Shown here: piece after piece, positions 44,701-58,449 of the stretch | How the letters are laid out: every line of letters starts with the position of its first letter | Numbering within the stretch: the stretch's first letter is position 1 | Assembly (NCBI GenBank): GCA_013399305.1 | Contig: VXAI01000307.1 | Span: 775,936 to 839,935, forward strand | Source: Rostratula benghalensis | Lineage: Eukaryota > Chordata > Aves > Charadriiformes > Rostratulidae | Reading direction: 5' to 3' | DNA: 64,000 nucleotides | Notes under the pieces: model-generated | What the model was told of the DNA's origin: nothing | The model's input: only the letters and a program-made list of their open reading frames with translations | Database searches by the model: none | Translations under genes and position numbers: made by a program

Positions 44701-47700
44701 TTTTTTTTTTAATGTTCTCAAGTACAGAGAATATGAAGGAAATGAGTTAGCAGAAGTGCTGGGAGCAGAAGTACAGCCTGTGTGTTGGAAGGGACTACTT
44801 GCAGTGGGGGCTGAGGAGCAGCAGTTGCCTCTGGAGGGTGTGGGGTCAGCATGCCATAGATGAGGCACCGGAGGTGTTGGTGCTGACAGGTACAGACCAG
44901 TCTCCACCTTGAGCCTGGGGAATTCCTGCACAAACTTGCTTGCTGGAGCTCATCACTCGGTGTGTTTCAGCAGCTGGGGAGGGAATAAGAAAGTGCTTGG
45001 AGGGATGGAGCTTTAACATTTTCCTCCAGGGGAACTTGCAGCTGATTTTTAAACCCATACTGTGTTCATAGGGGTGTTTGCCCCATCCTGAGAAGAGGTT
45101 GTTGGAGTCTCCAGCCTGAAGTGGTAGGTGTTTTGGTGCAGGGAGGGGAGCAGAGAGAGGAATTCCAGCACAGCAGACCAGCACAGCTCTCCATCTCATG
45201 CAGCAGCAGGGGATGTTGCCAGGGAGCAGCTCTGCTGCTCAGGCCCCTCTTCTCCCTCCCAGACCCACTGCTTGGAGCAGAAAGAGCCGAGCAAGGCACT
45301 CTTCAGGTTTACCAGGTCTGTGGGCACCAAGTTCAGGAGAGCGTAGGAGAAGGTTGTTGAACACACCGTGCTGAATTCAGCTAGATCTAGAATAAACACT
45401 GTGAATGCGCGTTGTTGTGTGGCGTGCTGTTCAGGCACACCTGTGCTGTGTTGCAGGAGCATTTCTCCGGCTGAAGCTCTCTGGGTAAATCTGGTGTGGC
45501 ATTTTGCCATGGAGAAGCGGTAGGCAAACCCCTCGTGTTAGAGCAGACTCTGGTTTCAGGTGGTTTTTGGCAGGGGCTGCTTTCCCTCAGCTGCGAGGCG
45601 CGGACGCAGACCTGCCTTGGGCAGGAGGTGTGTGAGCAGCGTGGAGATGGAGCAGCCCCATCTGCCCATGGCCTTGGCTCAGCAGCAATGGAGAGGTGTG
45701 GGGCTGCTGTGGGGTGAGGCAAGGCCAGCTCTGCAGGGGTTTTGCCTGCTCGGGGCTGGCTGCAGAGTCATGGCAGGAGCTCTGCTCCCCTCCTTTGTGT
45801 GGAAAAAGCCCAGAGCCATCCCAGAGCATAGGTGCAGCCATGCTTTGGGTATACTGAGCTCGCTGCATATTCTTTTTTCTCCTCACCGTTCCCTCTTCCG
45901 TTTATTATGCTGACATCTCTCTGACTTCCTGGGCTCCTACCTTGCTGAGATATTTTCTTGCAAGAGCTAGCACGTCTGTCAGGGAGCTGAGCTGCCTGTG
46001 TAGCAGGAACAGCCTAGAGCATCCGCTGCACTGGAGAGATGCACCAGGCATGGCTGGCTGGAAAGGTGGGTGCCTTTGAGAACAGAGGGGGTGCAGCCAG
46101 AGAGGGGAGAGCAATGTGTGCAAATGCCCTCACTGCAGTCTGGTTGGCACCCCCAGTTCCCATCAGGTCTCTTCTGGCTTTCCATGTGTATATAAACACA
46201 GACCTGGAAATGAGCCTCAGAGTCATCCTGTGCACAGCGCAGACGATGCACTGCAGCAGGTTTGGCTTGGGGACAGCAGGCACCCAAGGTGTCATCATTC
46301 ACAGGCGGGGACAGTTCCCACTGTTGGTTGTGGTCCTGGCAGGGGACCTGCAGAGCCTGAAATCTGACTTCTCCTGGGAGAAGAGTGTAATACTCAGTGC
46401 TTTGCTCCTATTCTTGTTCAGAGCCAGAAATCAAAGTCCGGAGCGGTGCTTCTCCGGGCAGAATAATTGAAAGGCGCTTGCTGTTGTTTTAGGGCCAATA
46501 TTTAACTTGGGCCTGCCATGAGAAATGCCTGTTGCACTCTAAATATTTGCCTTAAAGAAGAAGTTTGAGGGAAGAACGTCCACTGATGGGGGGGGAGGAT
46601 CTCAGGAAATGTGTTTAAGTCTCTATTTCCAGGTCTGTGTATCTGGCAGGTAGCGAGGCTGCTCGGTCAGAGCTGCAGCGCGGGAGCGGCCGGGAGGAAA
46701 TGTTTGTGCTCTGGAGCAGCGGCGCAGGGTGTGTCAGCTCCAGCAGCCCCAGTCCTGCTGCCAAGTGGGATTTAAAGGCACAGGTTTGGAGCTGCTTTCC
46801 AGCTGGGGATGGCGTGGGCAGCCAGGCTGAAGCGTGCTTAAACTTCCTGATAAAAGCAGCTTATCGGCAAAGAAATGCTCTGCTGCTTTTGTGTTCTCTG
46901 TGGTCTTTGGTGGCGAGAGTTCATGAGCTGTGAAATCCTCTGCAGTGGATCCTGCTAATGGCAGGATTTCCCATTCCCTGGACCTGCTCGATGAGGTGCT
47001 TGTGGCTTATGCTGTCCTCTCTCACCTCTCTGTGTGATCCCTCTCCCAGTTGTGTCACAAACACTGTAGTGTGGCCTGCAGCAGGCCTGTAAGGGTGTTA
47101 ATCGCTGCTGGGCAGCCTTGAGCTTGCCCCACATTTCTGGGCAGAGAGTGACTGCATCGAACTGTGTGCTAGGATACTGGTGGGGTAGGTCAAAATTCAG
47201 GTCAGGTTGTGCTGGTGTCTCCTTAGGCTGTATGAGTTGGTGGTGAAGGAGGACGTGGTGGTGGAGAGGAGCCTGGTCCTCTGTCCCCAGCTCTTAGGCA
47301 GGTCCAGCAGCCCCTTTCTGCGGACAGGGTAGGTCTGGATGTGCTATGTGGTAACCTTCTGCCCCAACTTCTGCTCTGTGCTCTTGGTTGGATGCTTTTA
47401 GCTATCCTTGACTCTGTTAGCTGAGTTTTACTTAGATACAGCAAGAACATGTTTTCTTCTGAAGGAAAATCAAAGGCATGTGGCTGTTTGTGAGCCAGCC
47501 TAAGGGGAAGGCTTTGCTTGGGCTACTGTGTGCAGAGTTCAGCCCAGCTCTGAAGTGCTCACAGACAGCCCCTGATCCCAGCCTGAAGACCCCCTAAGGA
47601 GGTCCAAGCCCTCCTGGAGCATGGATCCAGCTTTCAGTGATGGGTTTGGTGCTGGTGAAGCAAAAGCTTTTGTCAGAGCCTCATGCAGCTCAGAGGGCAG

Positions 47701-50700
47701 TGTCATTGCTGGAGTTCAGGGGGATCAGGACCTGTATAAGAAGATGGTGAACGAACTTTTCCCCCCGCCCCTTTGCATCCTTTGCAGGTGCCTGGTGCCA
47801 CCTGTGATAGTGGTGATAACTGAGCTGTGTCCCTTCAACCCAAGGGCTCAGGCCTTGATGAATGAGGGAGCCAGGGGAGCTATGTCCTGTCTGCAGGGAC
47901 TGGAAGAGGAGACAGGAACTATAAACATGAATAATTAACTTAAAAAAAAAAAAAAGGAAAGTTTTGGATGGAAGTGTGTACTGGAGAAGGGTGAACGTGT
48001 GTTGGCTGGGGTTTCTGGGACAAGTTGGAGAAGTGAGAGCCCAGAAATGAGGGAGAAGGGACAGTTTGTTCATGTAAATAATGTTCTAGGTATTAATAGC
48101 AGGAAGATGAAATATGCCCTTGTGTGGGGAGTGTATCCTGTCTGTCCCTTCCTTTAGGGGATCCCTCTGACTTGAAGCCCCTTCTGCAGGGCTAGAGAAG
48201 CAGGTCTGGGGTGGATAAAGTAAAGGGAGGAACCAGGAGGTCTCACTTGATCTACCTGTTTGAGAGAGAGTAATCTTTTGGATAAACCCCTTGAAAAGTT
48301 TCCTTTCCCAGCCCACAGCACCTCTGCAGCTGCCTTTTCAGCTGTAGCCACTCCTATGGTGTACCTGTTTCGGTCCTGGTTTTCTGGTCCTGTGCAAAAT
48401 ACATGCAGGTAGGAAACAAGGGAAGGAGAGAAACAACATTTGGAACATGCCTTTCTGACGTGGAGGCTGGTGGCAAACCAGGCTGAGTCCTTAATCCACA
48501 AAGCTGTCACAGTGCTTAGTAAAGGGTTGTGAGTTTGATCTCTCTACGTGAGTGAAAAGATGCTGAACAGATCCTGAATTTGTGGGGTGACCAGTTGTAG
48601 GTTTCTGGCCCCTCACATCTGAGGCTTATCCCTTCCTGCAAGCCAGGAGACTGGGGTATTTGTCTAGGCCTTAGGAATTTGTCCTAGTTAGTCAAAAAAT
48701 CTCCCTTCTCTACCCCCTTTTCATTCTGTGAGATAATGGATGGGCTAGATTTTCATCTTGCTTCACTTCTCCATCTGTAAAATAAGCAAGTTGCTTCTCT
48801 ACCTTCGAGAGAGTTTGCAAGGAAAAATGCATAATGGATTGAGCTGCTTGGTCTTGTAATAGAGGAGGTGGGAAGATAAATACCTCGTGGATTGCTCGTT
48901 GCTTTCTGAGGATGCTGCTGATGCTTGCACATAAGCTGATGGATACTGTCGTGCCACAGAGCATCCCTCCACTCCAGTTACTCTGCAGGAAAGATTTAAT
49001 TGGACGGTGCTACTCTCCTCCACACGGTCTGGGCTCTGGGTCCTGCTGGTGGTCCTGGAGGGCTGTCCCTGTGGGGTGATTGTCCCCTTTGGGGTGGAGT
49101 CACAGCTCCCGTGTGACTTTGCAGTAGGGAAGTGAGCTTGGCATCTCAGCACAAGGACTTTGACAGCTCTTCAGGGAGAGGTTTCCCTGTGAACCCCCAC
49201 TGGAAGCCTGCCTTTCCCTCTCCCTCTTCTTTCTCCCCAACTCTTAAGGTTTGGCAGTAATTTGAGAGGGAACACATGGGGCTTTGAGCAGCCATGGGGA
49301 GAAAGCAGAGGGAGTTTGTCACCAGTGACAGCCCTTGTCACCAGTGGGGATGACACCTCCCTCTGCCCACCCTGCTTAGGGGCTCTCCAGGGAGAAGGGC
49401 CTGCTCTGGAGCAAAGTGACTGGGCTGGGACAGAGTAGAGCTGGGATTGGTCCCCCCTTCCATGCAACCCTGGGGGAGTTGGGGAATCTGCAAGTAGCTT
49501 TAGTTCAGTGATTGGAGAGATACCTGGATCCATGCACCCCTTGTTCCCCTGCAAAAGGCTACCCCAGATCTGCCAGTGCTGCTGTTCCTAGCCTGGTTCT
49601 GTCAAGAGGATACAGGTTAACGGGGAAAAAAAAAAAACCACCCTACTATTAAAAGTGCTTATGCCAACCCAGATCCTGCTGACAGAAAAGGGTTTGGTAG
49701 TGATATACATGACAGGAGGCCAAGCAGATCTCTGCAGAGTGACAGTCCCCAGATGGGCTGAGGAGCGGGAGAACCCTGCTGTCACACACATCTCGCTCTT
49801 GTGGTGCAGAAGCCTTTGGCAGCCAGGCTGGATGTACACTTGGAATCTGCTGAGTTGGAGTCCTGGTGGGTCTGTTTCACTGCTGTGCACTGTGGCTGGC
49901 ATGCGAGTGGCTCTTTAGTAACCCCTTCTGGAGACCACTTCTAGCTGAAAGCCCTGGAGTGCTCAGCTTGTCCCTGTTCCCTATGGGATGAGGGGATGAG
50001 TAACTATCCCAAATCTTGAGATATGGGATATGGGAGATGAAACAGGCTGGGGTTTCTGTTCCTCCAGTGCTGTATTGTTTTCATCTCTGCAGCTCCACTG
50101 GTCCTCAGGTGGGGTTGGAAAGAAGCCCTGTTGTTTGAGGTACTGGGCAAATCTGCATTACAGCAATTGCCCATGAGAAGTGTTCATGAAGGAGGCTGAG
50201 AAAAAACTGTCTGGGATTTCAAAGCCCCCCAGATGGACACTGTGCTCTCCTGGCAGGAGCTGGGTGTTCAGCAGCACAGAGTTCCCAGCCCTCATGGGGC
50301 AGCAGGGCTGCCCTAAGCTGCCTGGCCCTTGGCCAGCATCTTCTCCTCCTGGCTTAGGCTGTGCTGCTTTGAGAGCTTTGAGATGCCCTGTGAGCACTCC
50401 CAGTGTCTCACTGGCTCTATACTGGGTTTTCTGGGCAGCACAGCTCACCCTCCCTCCCCAGTTGTCAGGGCTGGGAGCCCCTCCTTTTCCCCAGCGGTAC
50501 CTGGTGAGAGCCCAAGGGAAGGAAGCAGGAGATAAATACCTGCTGGTGTCTCTCTATCCCCTGACAGAAGCTCGATGTCTTTAAGAGGTGGTGGCTGCCC
50601 AGGGTGGCTCCACTGGCGAGGAAGAAGGTGGTGCTGCTGGTGTCTGTTCCACCCACCTCCTGGAAATGTGAACCAGGAGAAAAATCTGAAATGAATCTGG

Positions 50701-53700
50701 AAATCACCACAGCCAGGCCTCTGACCCGCTCCTAGCACTGAGTGAGCGGTGCTTCATGAGTCTGCGTTACTGTCCTGGCCTGGAGAAGGTCCCCGTGGTC
50801 AGGGACACTTTCTGCACAGGTGACCTTAGAAGGCACAGCAGCCTCCAGGGACCACCGGGCTTTGCTTCCTCTTCTGTGCTGCTTTGTGTGTGACGTTAGG
50901 AAGTTGTGTGCCTGCAACAAGTACCTTGAACCAGCTCTGTAAGGAGCAGTGTAAGAGCTAAAGGCATTTATCATTTGCATCAACCGTATGGAAAGCTTGT
51001 GACAAGGGACATTGGGAAGATCTAATGGCTAATTTCTGCTGCTTTCATTCTTGCCCAGCTTGCTGGGAGGGTAGGAGGTGTGTGCCCAGCCCCTGGTGCC
51101 ACATGGTGTAGATGCCAGCGCAGAGTCTCAGATGTCTCTTCTGGGGTGTCCTATCTGGTGTGACAGTTGTGGTCACAGGTGGCAATTACAACCTTTGAAG
51201 TGGCAGTGTCCACACCTGGTATTGTCTAGAGCTCGCTGGTGGGACTGAGGGAATAAGTTTTTCTCATGTGCAGGTGTGGACTGGAGTGTTCCAGTCTGGG
51301 CAGCAGGATGTCTCTGCCCTTCAGAGGTGGTGGCATCCAGGAGAAGAGTGAGCATCACCTGCTGTTGGAGCAGGTTTGTGCCCTGGCACATAGGTTGTCA
51401 GGCCAGTGCAATGTGCTGATGACAGTCCTTGGGCTTCTTGTTTGTCCTGCTCTGGGGGAGCCTTTTCCCTGCCCCTGTGGGATGCTGGCAGCCCTCTGGT
51501 CCTTGCCCACAAGGAAGCCATGCAGATGGTGAGGGAATGGAGAGCTCATTCTCTGGCTGCTCAGGGGCTGCAGGGAAGGAAGGTGGAAGTGCTGAGGACT
51601 TGTCCTCTGCTAAACACTGATCTCCTGCTCCCTGGAAGTTGGGAGTGAGTGGGGATGCTCTGGGCTGTTCAGTGGTGGGTCAGCTCTGGCCAGTTCCCCG
51701 CCACTTGTGTTGTGGGGAGACCCATGGTGTGAGTGTTTGAGGGCAGCACCTTCTTCCCAGTCTTCGGCTCCTGATTTGGGAGCCTGTCTGCAGGCTGTGG
51801 GGAGGACAAAGTGCTGAGTGTCACACCAGTGTCCCCCTGCACGGGGAGGAGACCGCCTGCCTCGCCCACGCTGGTGCTCAGTCAAGTTCCTCTTGGGGAG
51901 GAAATCTCCTCCAGGTGGATGAAAGGTTTTGAGACTCTCATCCAGCCTTGGGCTTGCAGGAGGAAAGGAAGGGGAGCCATGCACATCCCGGAATTTGCTT
52001 TTGTTATAGGAAAGGGATTGGGAAACATCCCTTATCCTTTGGAGAACACATGTTGTGCTCCTTGTCCTAACTACAGCTGGTCCCTCAATGCTGGAAGGAA
52101 GCACATGTGGGTTTCAAGGCTGTAGGATCTCTGAGGACATCCTCGAAAGGGTCATGTTCTTCCTCTGCCCTTAAATGTCTCCCACTACTTGACAGCACTC
52201 CCTCTGTGACAGTGCCTGGGTGGCTGCGTTGTCCCCTGTCCTCTGCTCCTCTTCTCCTGCTGCCCAGCCCCTGGGACAGAGCAGTGAGGAGCTCTTTGGC
52301 TTGTGGTGGTCGGGCCCTCTGAGTCACAAACACCAAAACACCTGTGCCTGGGCTTTCTCTGGAGCTGTGTCCTGCTATGATAAGGTGTGTGTCACCTCAT
52401 GGGCAGCGTGGGTGCCCATGGGAGGTGGCAGGAGGGTGGAGGAGAGGCAGGGGCTGGCAGCAGGGGAGCAGTTTGCTGGCAGCACAGGAAAGCTGCACTG
52501 AGCTCTGCTCGTCTCCACCAGCCTCTCCTATGGACCAGTCCACGACTCAGGGCTGCAGAAGTGCCCCATCCTCTATGCCTGCCTTTGACCTCCCCATCTG
52601 TGGGGACTGATAAAGGACCTGTGTCACCAGCAAGCAGGGAGGTGGTGTGTCCACCAGCTGCACAGATGGCTGTGGGTCTGAGGGTGCTTGCTGTGGGCTG
52701 GGGGTTGTTCTGCAGCTCGTTGACAAGGGGTGAAGGTGGCACAGCAGCCCCTTCATCGTGTGGGGTTTTCACATTGTGGTGAGGATTGTTGCTGTCGTGT
52801 CCTGGTTGTTTTTCTGTCCTCAGGGCTCTGGGATTGCATAACTGGGAGGAGGTTTTTGCTGTAGGTCTCTCTCAGTGGACCATAGTGGGGGCTGTGGACC
52901 TGGCTCTGCCTTCAGGGGAGTGGAGAGAGGTGATGGTGCTGCATACAGCATCACGTGTGTGATGGGGCTGTATTGACAGGTTGGCTTGTGGTGACAGTTG
53001 GGCTGTCACAGGGCTGGGGGAGCAGGGCACATCCCATCTCCTGCTTTGGTGGGCAGAACTGATTTCACGGGTTGGGATTTGGAGATCTCCAGGAGTTTGC
53101 TGTTTCAACTGTCTGGCTTCACACTGATGTTTAAATACATGTGTGTGCTTTTGTGCACAACTGCAAATTTGGGGAAGGGAGGGAAACCCCCAAAGTTTAT
53201 TAGCAGCAAGCACTGCACAGCAGCCCTGGTGCTGGGCTTGGGAAGCAAGCCCATCACAGTGGGGTGGGAATCAGAGAGTTGCTTGCCAGAACATCTGCTC
53301 TGCTCCGGTGAGGTGTGTTAACACCTTGTGGTGTGTGTTCTCTGTGGGTCACTGGGGCTGCAGACTCCAGAAGGTGGGCTCAGGACCAGCTCTCAGGTGG
53401 GCCCATCATGGCCTCACAGCTGCTGCAGTTTCTCCTCTCTGCTTTGCTGGGCCATTGGCACACTCTTCTCTGATGTTTCCTCTCCTGCTGCTGCCTGCTT
53501 TTGTACCCGTGGTTCCTCTGGGTTTGCTCACAATGTTCCTCTTGCAGCAGACTCTCCATAAACGTTTTCCTTTTGCTGGGCAGGTCGTGCAGCCCCTGCC
53601 CGCTGGCCTGGCAGGAGGTCCTGGCTGGCACTGCAAAGTGAAGGTGCAGCACGGCTCTGGCTGCAGTGGAGGTGGGGAGGGAGCCTGCCCCTGCTCTGCC

Positions 53701-56700
53701 TGTGAAACTGATGGCAACTCTTTCACATCCATTCCTGTGCTGCTGCTGGATGTGCACTAAGGTCCCTTATCAGGAGAAAAGTGGGCAGAGCTTATCTTTT
53801 TTTATGAAAAGTGTTAGCTTTTGAGGGCATGGGAGTATTCAGGGACAGGGCTGGGGAAGTAGCATGCTGCTAGAGATGGTCTTAACCTTATTTCAGGCTA
53901 CAGCAGCACGGGAGGAGATGTTCTAGCCTCAGATGTGAGATGTGAAATGGAAGCAGTTGTTCCAAACTGCTGGGTGAAAATTATCTATTTGTCTAGAAGA
54001 CTTTTTTTTTTTTTTTCTGCTACTGCCTGCTTACTGCGAAACAGGCTGTGAGCTCTGGAGTAGGAAGGGAAGGAGGTAGAAGAGGACCTGGCCTTACTTG
54101 GGAACCTGACATCTGAATGCAAGCCTTTCCTGCCTTGCTCCTGGAGTATGGCCCAGCACAGGTTCTGTCACTACACAGTGAATTTGTGTGTTTGTGACAA
54201 GCGTAGGATCATCCCTTTCACAGAAGGGCCTGGGGTCCCACTGTTCCTGCTTCCCTCTCGCTACCAAACCCACCTTTGTTACCTGAAGTTAAACATCCTC
54301 TTGAAGATTCTGTGGTGCTGGGGAAGGATGGAGAGGGCACTGCAATGCCTGTTACATTGCTTCTGCAGCTCCCCCTTGGTGTGACAATTACTCACCCTTC
54401 GACTGGGTTCCCACCTTGCTGCGAGGCCGGGTGTCGTGTGGGGCACATCTGAGCTAGGCCTCCCTTTCCAGGGCAGTGAGGGGGTGGTTGAGCTCTCAAA
54501 GTGTTTCTTCCCCACAGCGGAAGCAAAAATGGTTAAAAAGGATCTGTGTCTGGTGGCAGAGGAGGGATGTGGAAAGGGGCTCTCCACCCTGAAGGTGCTC
54601 TGGGCTCTGTAGTCTGTGTTCAGGAGCCGTCTGAGCAGTTGCTCTCCTTGGGCTCCTCTGTTTCCCAGGGCACAAATGTGACTGGGTGCTTTGGGACACA
54701 GACAAGCCTTTGGAGACCTGTTTTGCAAGGAGTCACCAGGTGTGCAAGCAAACCTCAGGTTTTGCAGCAGATGAATGTTAGGGACTTGACCTTTCCTGGT
54801 GTGTCAGTCAGATCTGGCTGGATTGTTCTGCAAAGCTTCTTGGGGTCAACGTTTGCTGCACAGCTGAGAATCAGGCTTCCTCCTCTGGGCACGAGCAGGT
54901 AAATAGCAGTATCAGGTTCTGACTGTGGAAAGGAAACCTCTGCAGGCTCTCTGCCAAGAGGAGCGTGCTTGTGACAATAAAACTGGAGCAGAACTGGTCA
55001 ACTTACGTCAGTCTCAGCAAATGTGTGAGGGGAAAGCAGAAGGGGAAGGCGTGGGACTGGCAAGCAGGGCTTTGCTGGCCAACTGCTGTGGACTTCTGGA
55101 AGGCAGTTGGTTCCTTTGCAGCTCCGCTTTCTAGCAGTGGCATGGATTTAATTAGTATTGGTGTGTGTCTGGCTGGGGCTTGCTGCATTGGGGATGTATT
55201 TCCTGGTTTGAAGAGGAAACCCACTGGCAGAGCCACAAAGAGAGAAGGGCTTGATGGCTGGGACCACTTGTTGTAGTGAGTGACCCTGTGTATGAAATGC
55301 ATCATTGACACCAGCTCTCGCAGTGCCACGGAGGGGCTTGAAAGGTCAGTGTCTTGGCTGGGGGGGCCTGCCCGTGTCCCATGAACACTGCTGGAGGGTA
55401 TGGGTTGTGGGAAAGGGTGAAGAGCCTGGAGCTGGACTCTGAGTACTGTCCTTTTAAGGTCTCCCAGTGGAAGACTCGGCTTTGTCTGCAATTAACTTCC
55501 TTTCTTGCAGTACTAACAACTGCATTAGTAAAACTGAAACCACTTCAACATCCTAATTGGCGCTTTTTTTTTTTGTTTGTGCTGAAGTGTTAAAACATGG
55601 TAGATTCTGCAGAATGACAGCCTTGGGTAACTGACTTCATGCAGGGACAGAAGACAAGCCCTTCATGTCTTCTGTTGTTCAGAACCAATTTGCTTCTCTG
55701 GTTGCCCATCCACTGCCTACAGCATCTCTCTTACAGTAACAGCAAAACACATTGCAGTTTCTTGTACAGAAATTGCTCCATCTGTGAGCAGGAACACTGA
55801 AATGACACCAGTGCAAGCAGTGAGGCAGTGGTTATTGTCTTCCAGCAACATATCAGAACCTCTGCTGGCCCAGCAGCCATGAGGATGGCTGTTACTGGTC
55901 TTGGAGAAGGGATACTGGAGTAGAGAACAGGTAGACTTAGAAGATGCTGGTGAGATCCCAGAGGTGCAATGGGAGGGTGGGTAGCTCCAACTAAGGCCTC
56001 AGTTGGTGTTGGCATCTCTTACTACCTGATTCCTTGTGCAGCCAGGGGTTGTTGTGTTCCTGACACCGCATGGGGGGGTTGGAGTTGCTGCAGTTTCCAT
56101 GGCACGGGGGTTCAGGAGATAGACACAGCTTGAGAGCCAGGAGGTGGTGCCCAGGGGCTTGGGCACAATCCCATGCAAGGGGCAGCTCAAGGTGTACGAT
56201 ACAGACCCCTTTTGTAGGCTCTGTACAGTCAACTAAAAAGCTACTTCCCTTCAAGTCTAATAAAGCTTCACTGTGTTTTCTGGTAGACTGAGTCCTGTAG
56301 CTAGAAGTTTAGATTTGTGGTGGATGAACCCAAACAGGTGAATAGATTCCCTTAAGCACTTGATTCCCAGTTGGATTTGTTTGACTCACGCTGTGTTTGA
56401 TCTTTCCCAGTCTAGTTTTCAGATCTGGACTTATTTTAGCATGGGTATATTTACTATTATTATTTTTCCTAGAGAAAAGTATTTTTAGCTTTTTGCTCGG
56501 TTCCTGTGCTGCTGCTGAAATTTCCATCATGGTATTTCCGGCTCCTTGGTAAAACACAGTTAATATTTTCCATCCAGGTGTAACTGCTTTGGATGGGGAT
56601 CCAATGAAAAGAGTGAAATTCTGCATTCAGCTGGAAGCAAACTGCAGCGTTCAGCAGCTTGCAGGAGTGGAGAGACACTTTGTGAGCTTTCTTTGTGACT

Positions 56701-56739
56701 GCTTTTACTGAGAGATTTAGGAGTTGCCTTAAAAGAGCT
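41701..56739. other. Long CR1-free non-coding stretch, probable first intron
   Basis: In about 15 kb I find no recognisable coding exon, RNA gene or transposon. Short T- or A-runs occur at about 44701-44711, 47941-47955, 49624-49637 and 54002-54016. Long frames (for example 53143-53760, 205 codons) lack domains and overlap others on both strands. If the island at 39 kb is the CSNK1G2 promoter, this is its intron 1. Confidence 0.5.
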
Positions 56740-56998
56740 GTTGGCCTCAAGTTACACCAGGGGAGGTTTAGGATGGATATGGGGAAAAAATCCCTTCACC
56801 AAAAGTGTTGTCAAGTCTTGGCAGAGGCTGCCCAGGGCAGTGATGGAGTCCCCATCCCTGGAGGGATTTAAAAGCCGGGCAGACGTGGTGCTGAGGGACA
56901 CAGGTTAGTGGTTGTTTGGGCAGTGTTAGGTAAATGGTTGGACTTGATGATCTTAAAGGTCCCTTCCAACCCAGACAATTCTCTGATGCCATGACTCT
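56740..56998 (+). mobile_element. Older CR1 LINE 3' fragment
   Basis: The motifs CCAGGGGAGGTTTAGGATGG, 'GGCAGAGGCTGCCCAGGGCA', GGTTGGACTTGATGATC and CTTCCAACCCAGACAATTC are typical of a CR1 3' untranslated region of an older subfamily. Confidence 0.85.
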
Positions 56999-57263
56999 GT
57001 CAGCTTTTTTGTTTTCAAAAGCATTGAGCATCTGGGTTATTCTGAATTTGGACTGTCCAGACCACATTGATTTCCATTTCTGCTTACGCAGAGACAAGCA
57101 TACATCAAAATGGTCCCTGTTGGCTAAAGAGGGGCCCATTTCCTCATCAGATATTTTTGGGTGCAAAATAACAACTGCTGAACTGCTGCCAGAAAGCTGA
57201 CTCTTTGGTAAAGCTGCTGCTACACCAGCATCCCTGCCCGCTGGCTGCCAGGCAGGCAGTTCT

Positions 57264-57282
57264 CCTCCTCCTCCTCCTCCTG
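57264..57282 (+). repeat. CTC trinucleotide repeat
   Basis: A run of about six CTC/TCC units. Confidence 0.8.
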
Positions 57283-57432
57283 AGCTGTGCTGCGAATGGA
57301 TGAGATTTCAGAGTCAAGTCATCCAACTGCTGCTCCAGGGGTGTTCTCCAGCACGTGGCTTCTAACAGCTCTTCCATGCTCCTTCCAAAAAGGAGGGAAT
57401 TGTTTTAAAATCATGGTTTGGAATTTTAAAAT

Positions 57433-57490
57433 TATGGTTGGACTTGATGATCTCAAAGGTCTCCCTTCCAACCATGAAGATTCTGTGAGG
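57433..57490 (+). mobile_element. CR1 LINE 3'-terminal scrap
   Basis: ATGGTTGGACTTGATGATC followed by CAAAGGTCTCCCTTCCAACC and AGATTCTGTGAGG is the last part of a CR1 3' end, strongly truncated. Confidence 0.75.
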
Positions 57491-57635
57491 ATCACAGTGG
57501 TGTAGGGAATTCACATCTTCATGTGAGCTCCTGCCAGCTCTTCAGAGTGGTGCCTTCTGGGCTCCATTGGAAATGGAAAACACTACTACTGGTGGGTTTC
57601 TCCTTTCCTTGGGGCTGTTGCAATGCTGGAGTTGG

Positions 57636-58449
57636 GCTGGACAGGCTGGAGAGTTGTGCAGAGAGGAACCTGATGAAGTTCAACAAGGGCAAGTGCAGGG
57701 TCCTGCACCTGGGGAGGAAGAAGCCCCTGCACCAGGACAGGTTGGGCTGACGTGCTGGAGAGCAGCTCTGAGGAACAAGACCTGGGAGTCCTGGGGGACA
57801 CCAGGATGCCCAGGAGCCAGCAATGGGCCCTGGTGGCCAAGAAGGCCAATGGCATCCTGGGGGCATCAGGAAGAGTGTGAGCAGGAGGGGGAGGGAGGTC
57901 ATCCTGCCCCTCTGCTCTGCTCTGGGGAGGCCCCATCTGGAGCAGTGGGACCAGTTCCAGGCTCCCCAGTTCCAGAAGGACAGGGAACTGCTGGAGGGGG
58001 GACAGCAGAGGACCACCAAGGTGATGAGGGGCCTGGAGCATCTCTGTGATGAGGAAAGGCTGAGGGACTTGGGTCTGTTTAGTCTGGAGAAGAGAAGGCT
58101 GAGGGGGGATCTGATCAACACCTAGAAATACTTTGAAAGAGTGGGTGTCAGGAGGATGGGGCCAGGCTTTTCCCAGTGGTGCCCAGGGACAGGACAAGAG
58201 GGAATGGGCACAAACATGAACATGAGAAGTTCCATCTGAACCTGAGGAGGAACTTCTTTCCTGTGAGGGTGGCAGAGCCCTGGCAGAGGCTGCCCAGAGA
58301 GGTGGTGGAGTCTTTACCTCTGGAGACATTCAAACCCCACCTGGGCACGTTCCTGCAGGACCTGCTCTGGGTGGACCTGCTTTGGTGGGGTGTTGGAGGG
58401 GATGATCTCCAGAGGTCCCTTCTAACCTCATATCATTCTGTGATTCTGC
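57636..58449 (+). mobile_element. CR1 LINE ORF2 C-terminal and 3' region (longest copy here)
   Basis: This is the most complete CR1 in the window, from 'GACAGGCTGGAGAGTTGTGC' through the ORF2 tail ([45 protein letters not shown]) and the whole 3' untranslated region to CATTCTGTGATTCTG. A one-base deletion in the G-run near 57862 shifts the frame. It is nearly identical to 21216-21731 and the reverse of 30460-31045. No reverse transcriptase core is present. Confidence 0.93.

Noticed and set aside
46039..46470. 143-codon frame
   Set aside because: No domain, opposite-strand frames equally open, no promoter or poly(A) context.
53143..53760. 205-codon frame in the putative intron
   Set aside because: No recognisable domain, biased residues, and overlapping open frames on the other strand over the same interval.
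57519..58329. 200- and 247-codon minus-strand frames
   Set aside because: They are the antisense strand of a CR1 element and have no gene-like features.
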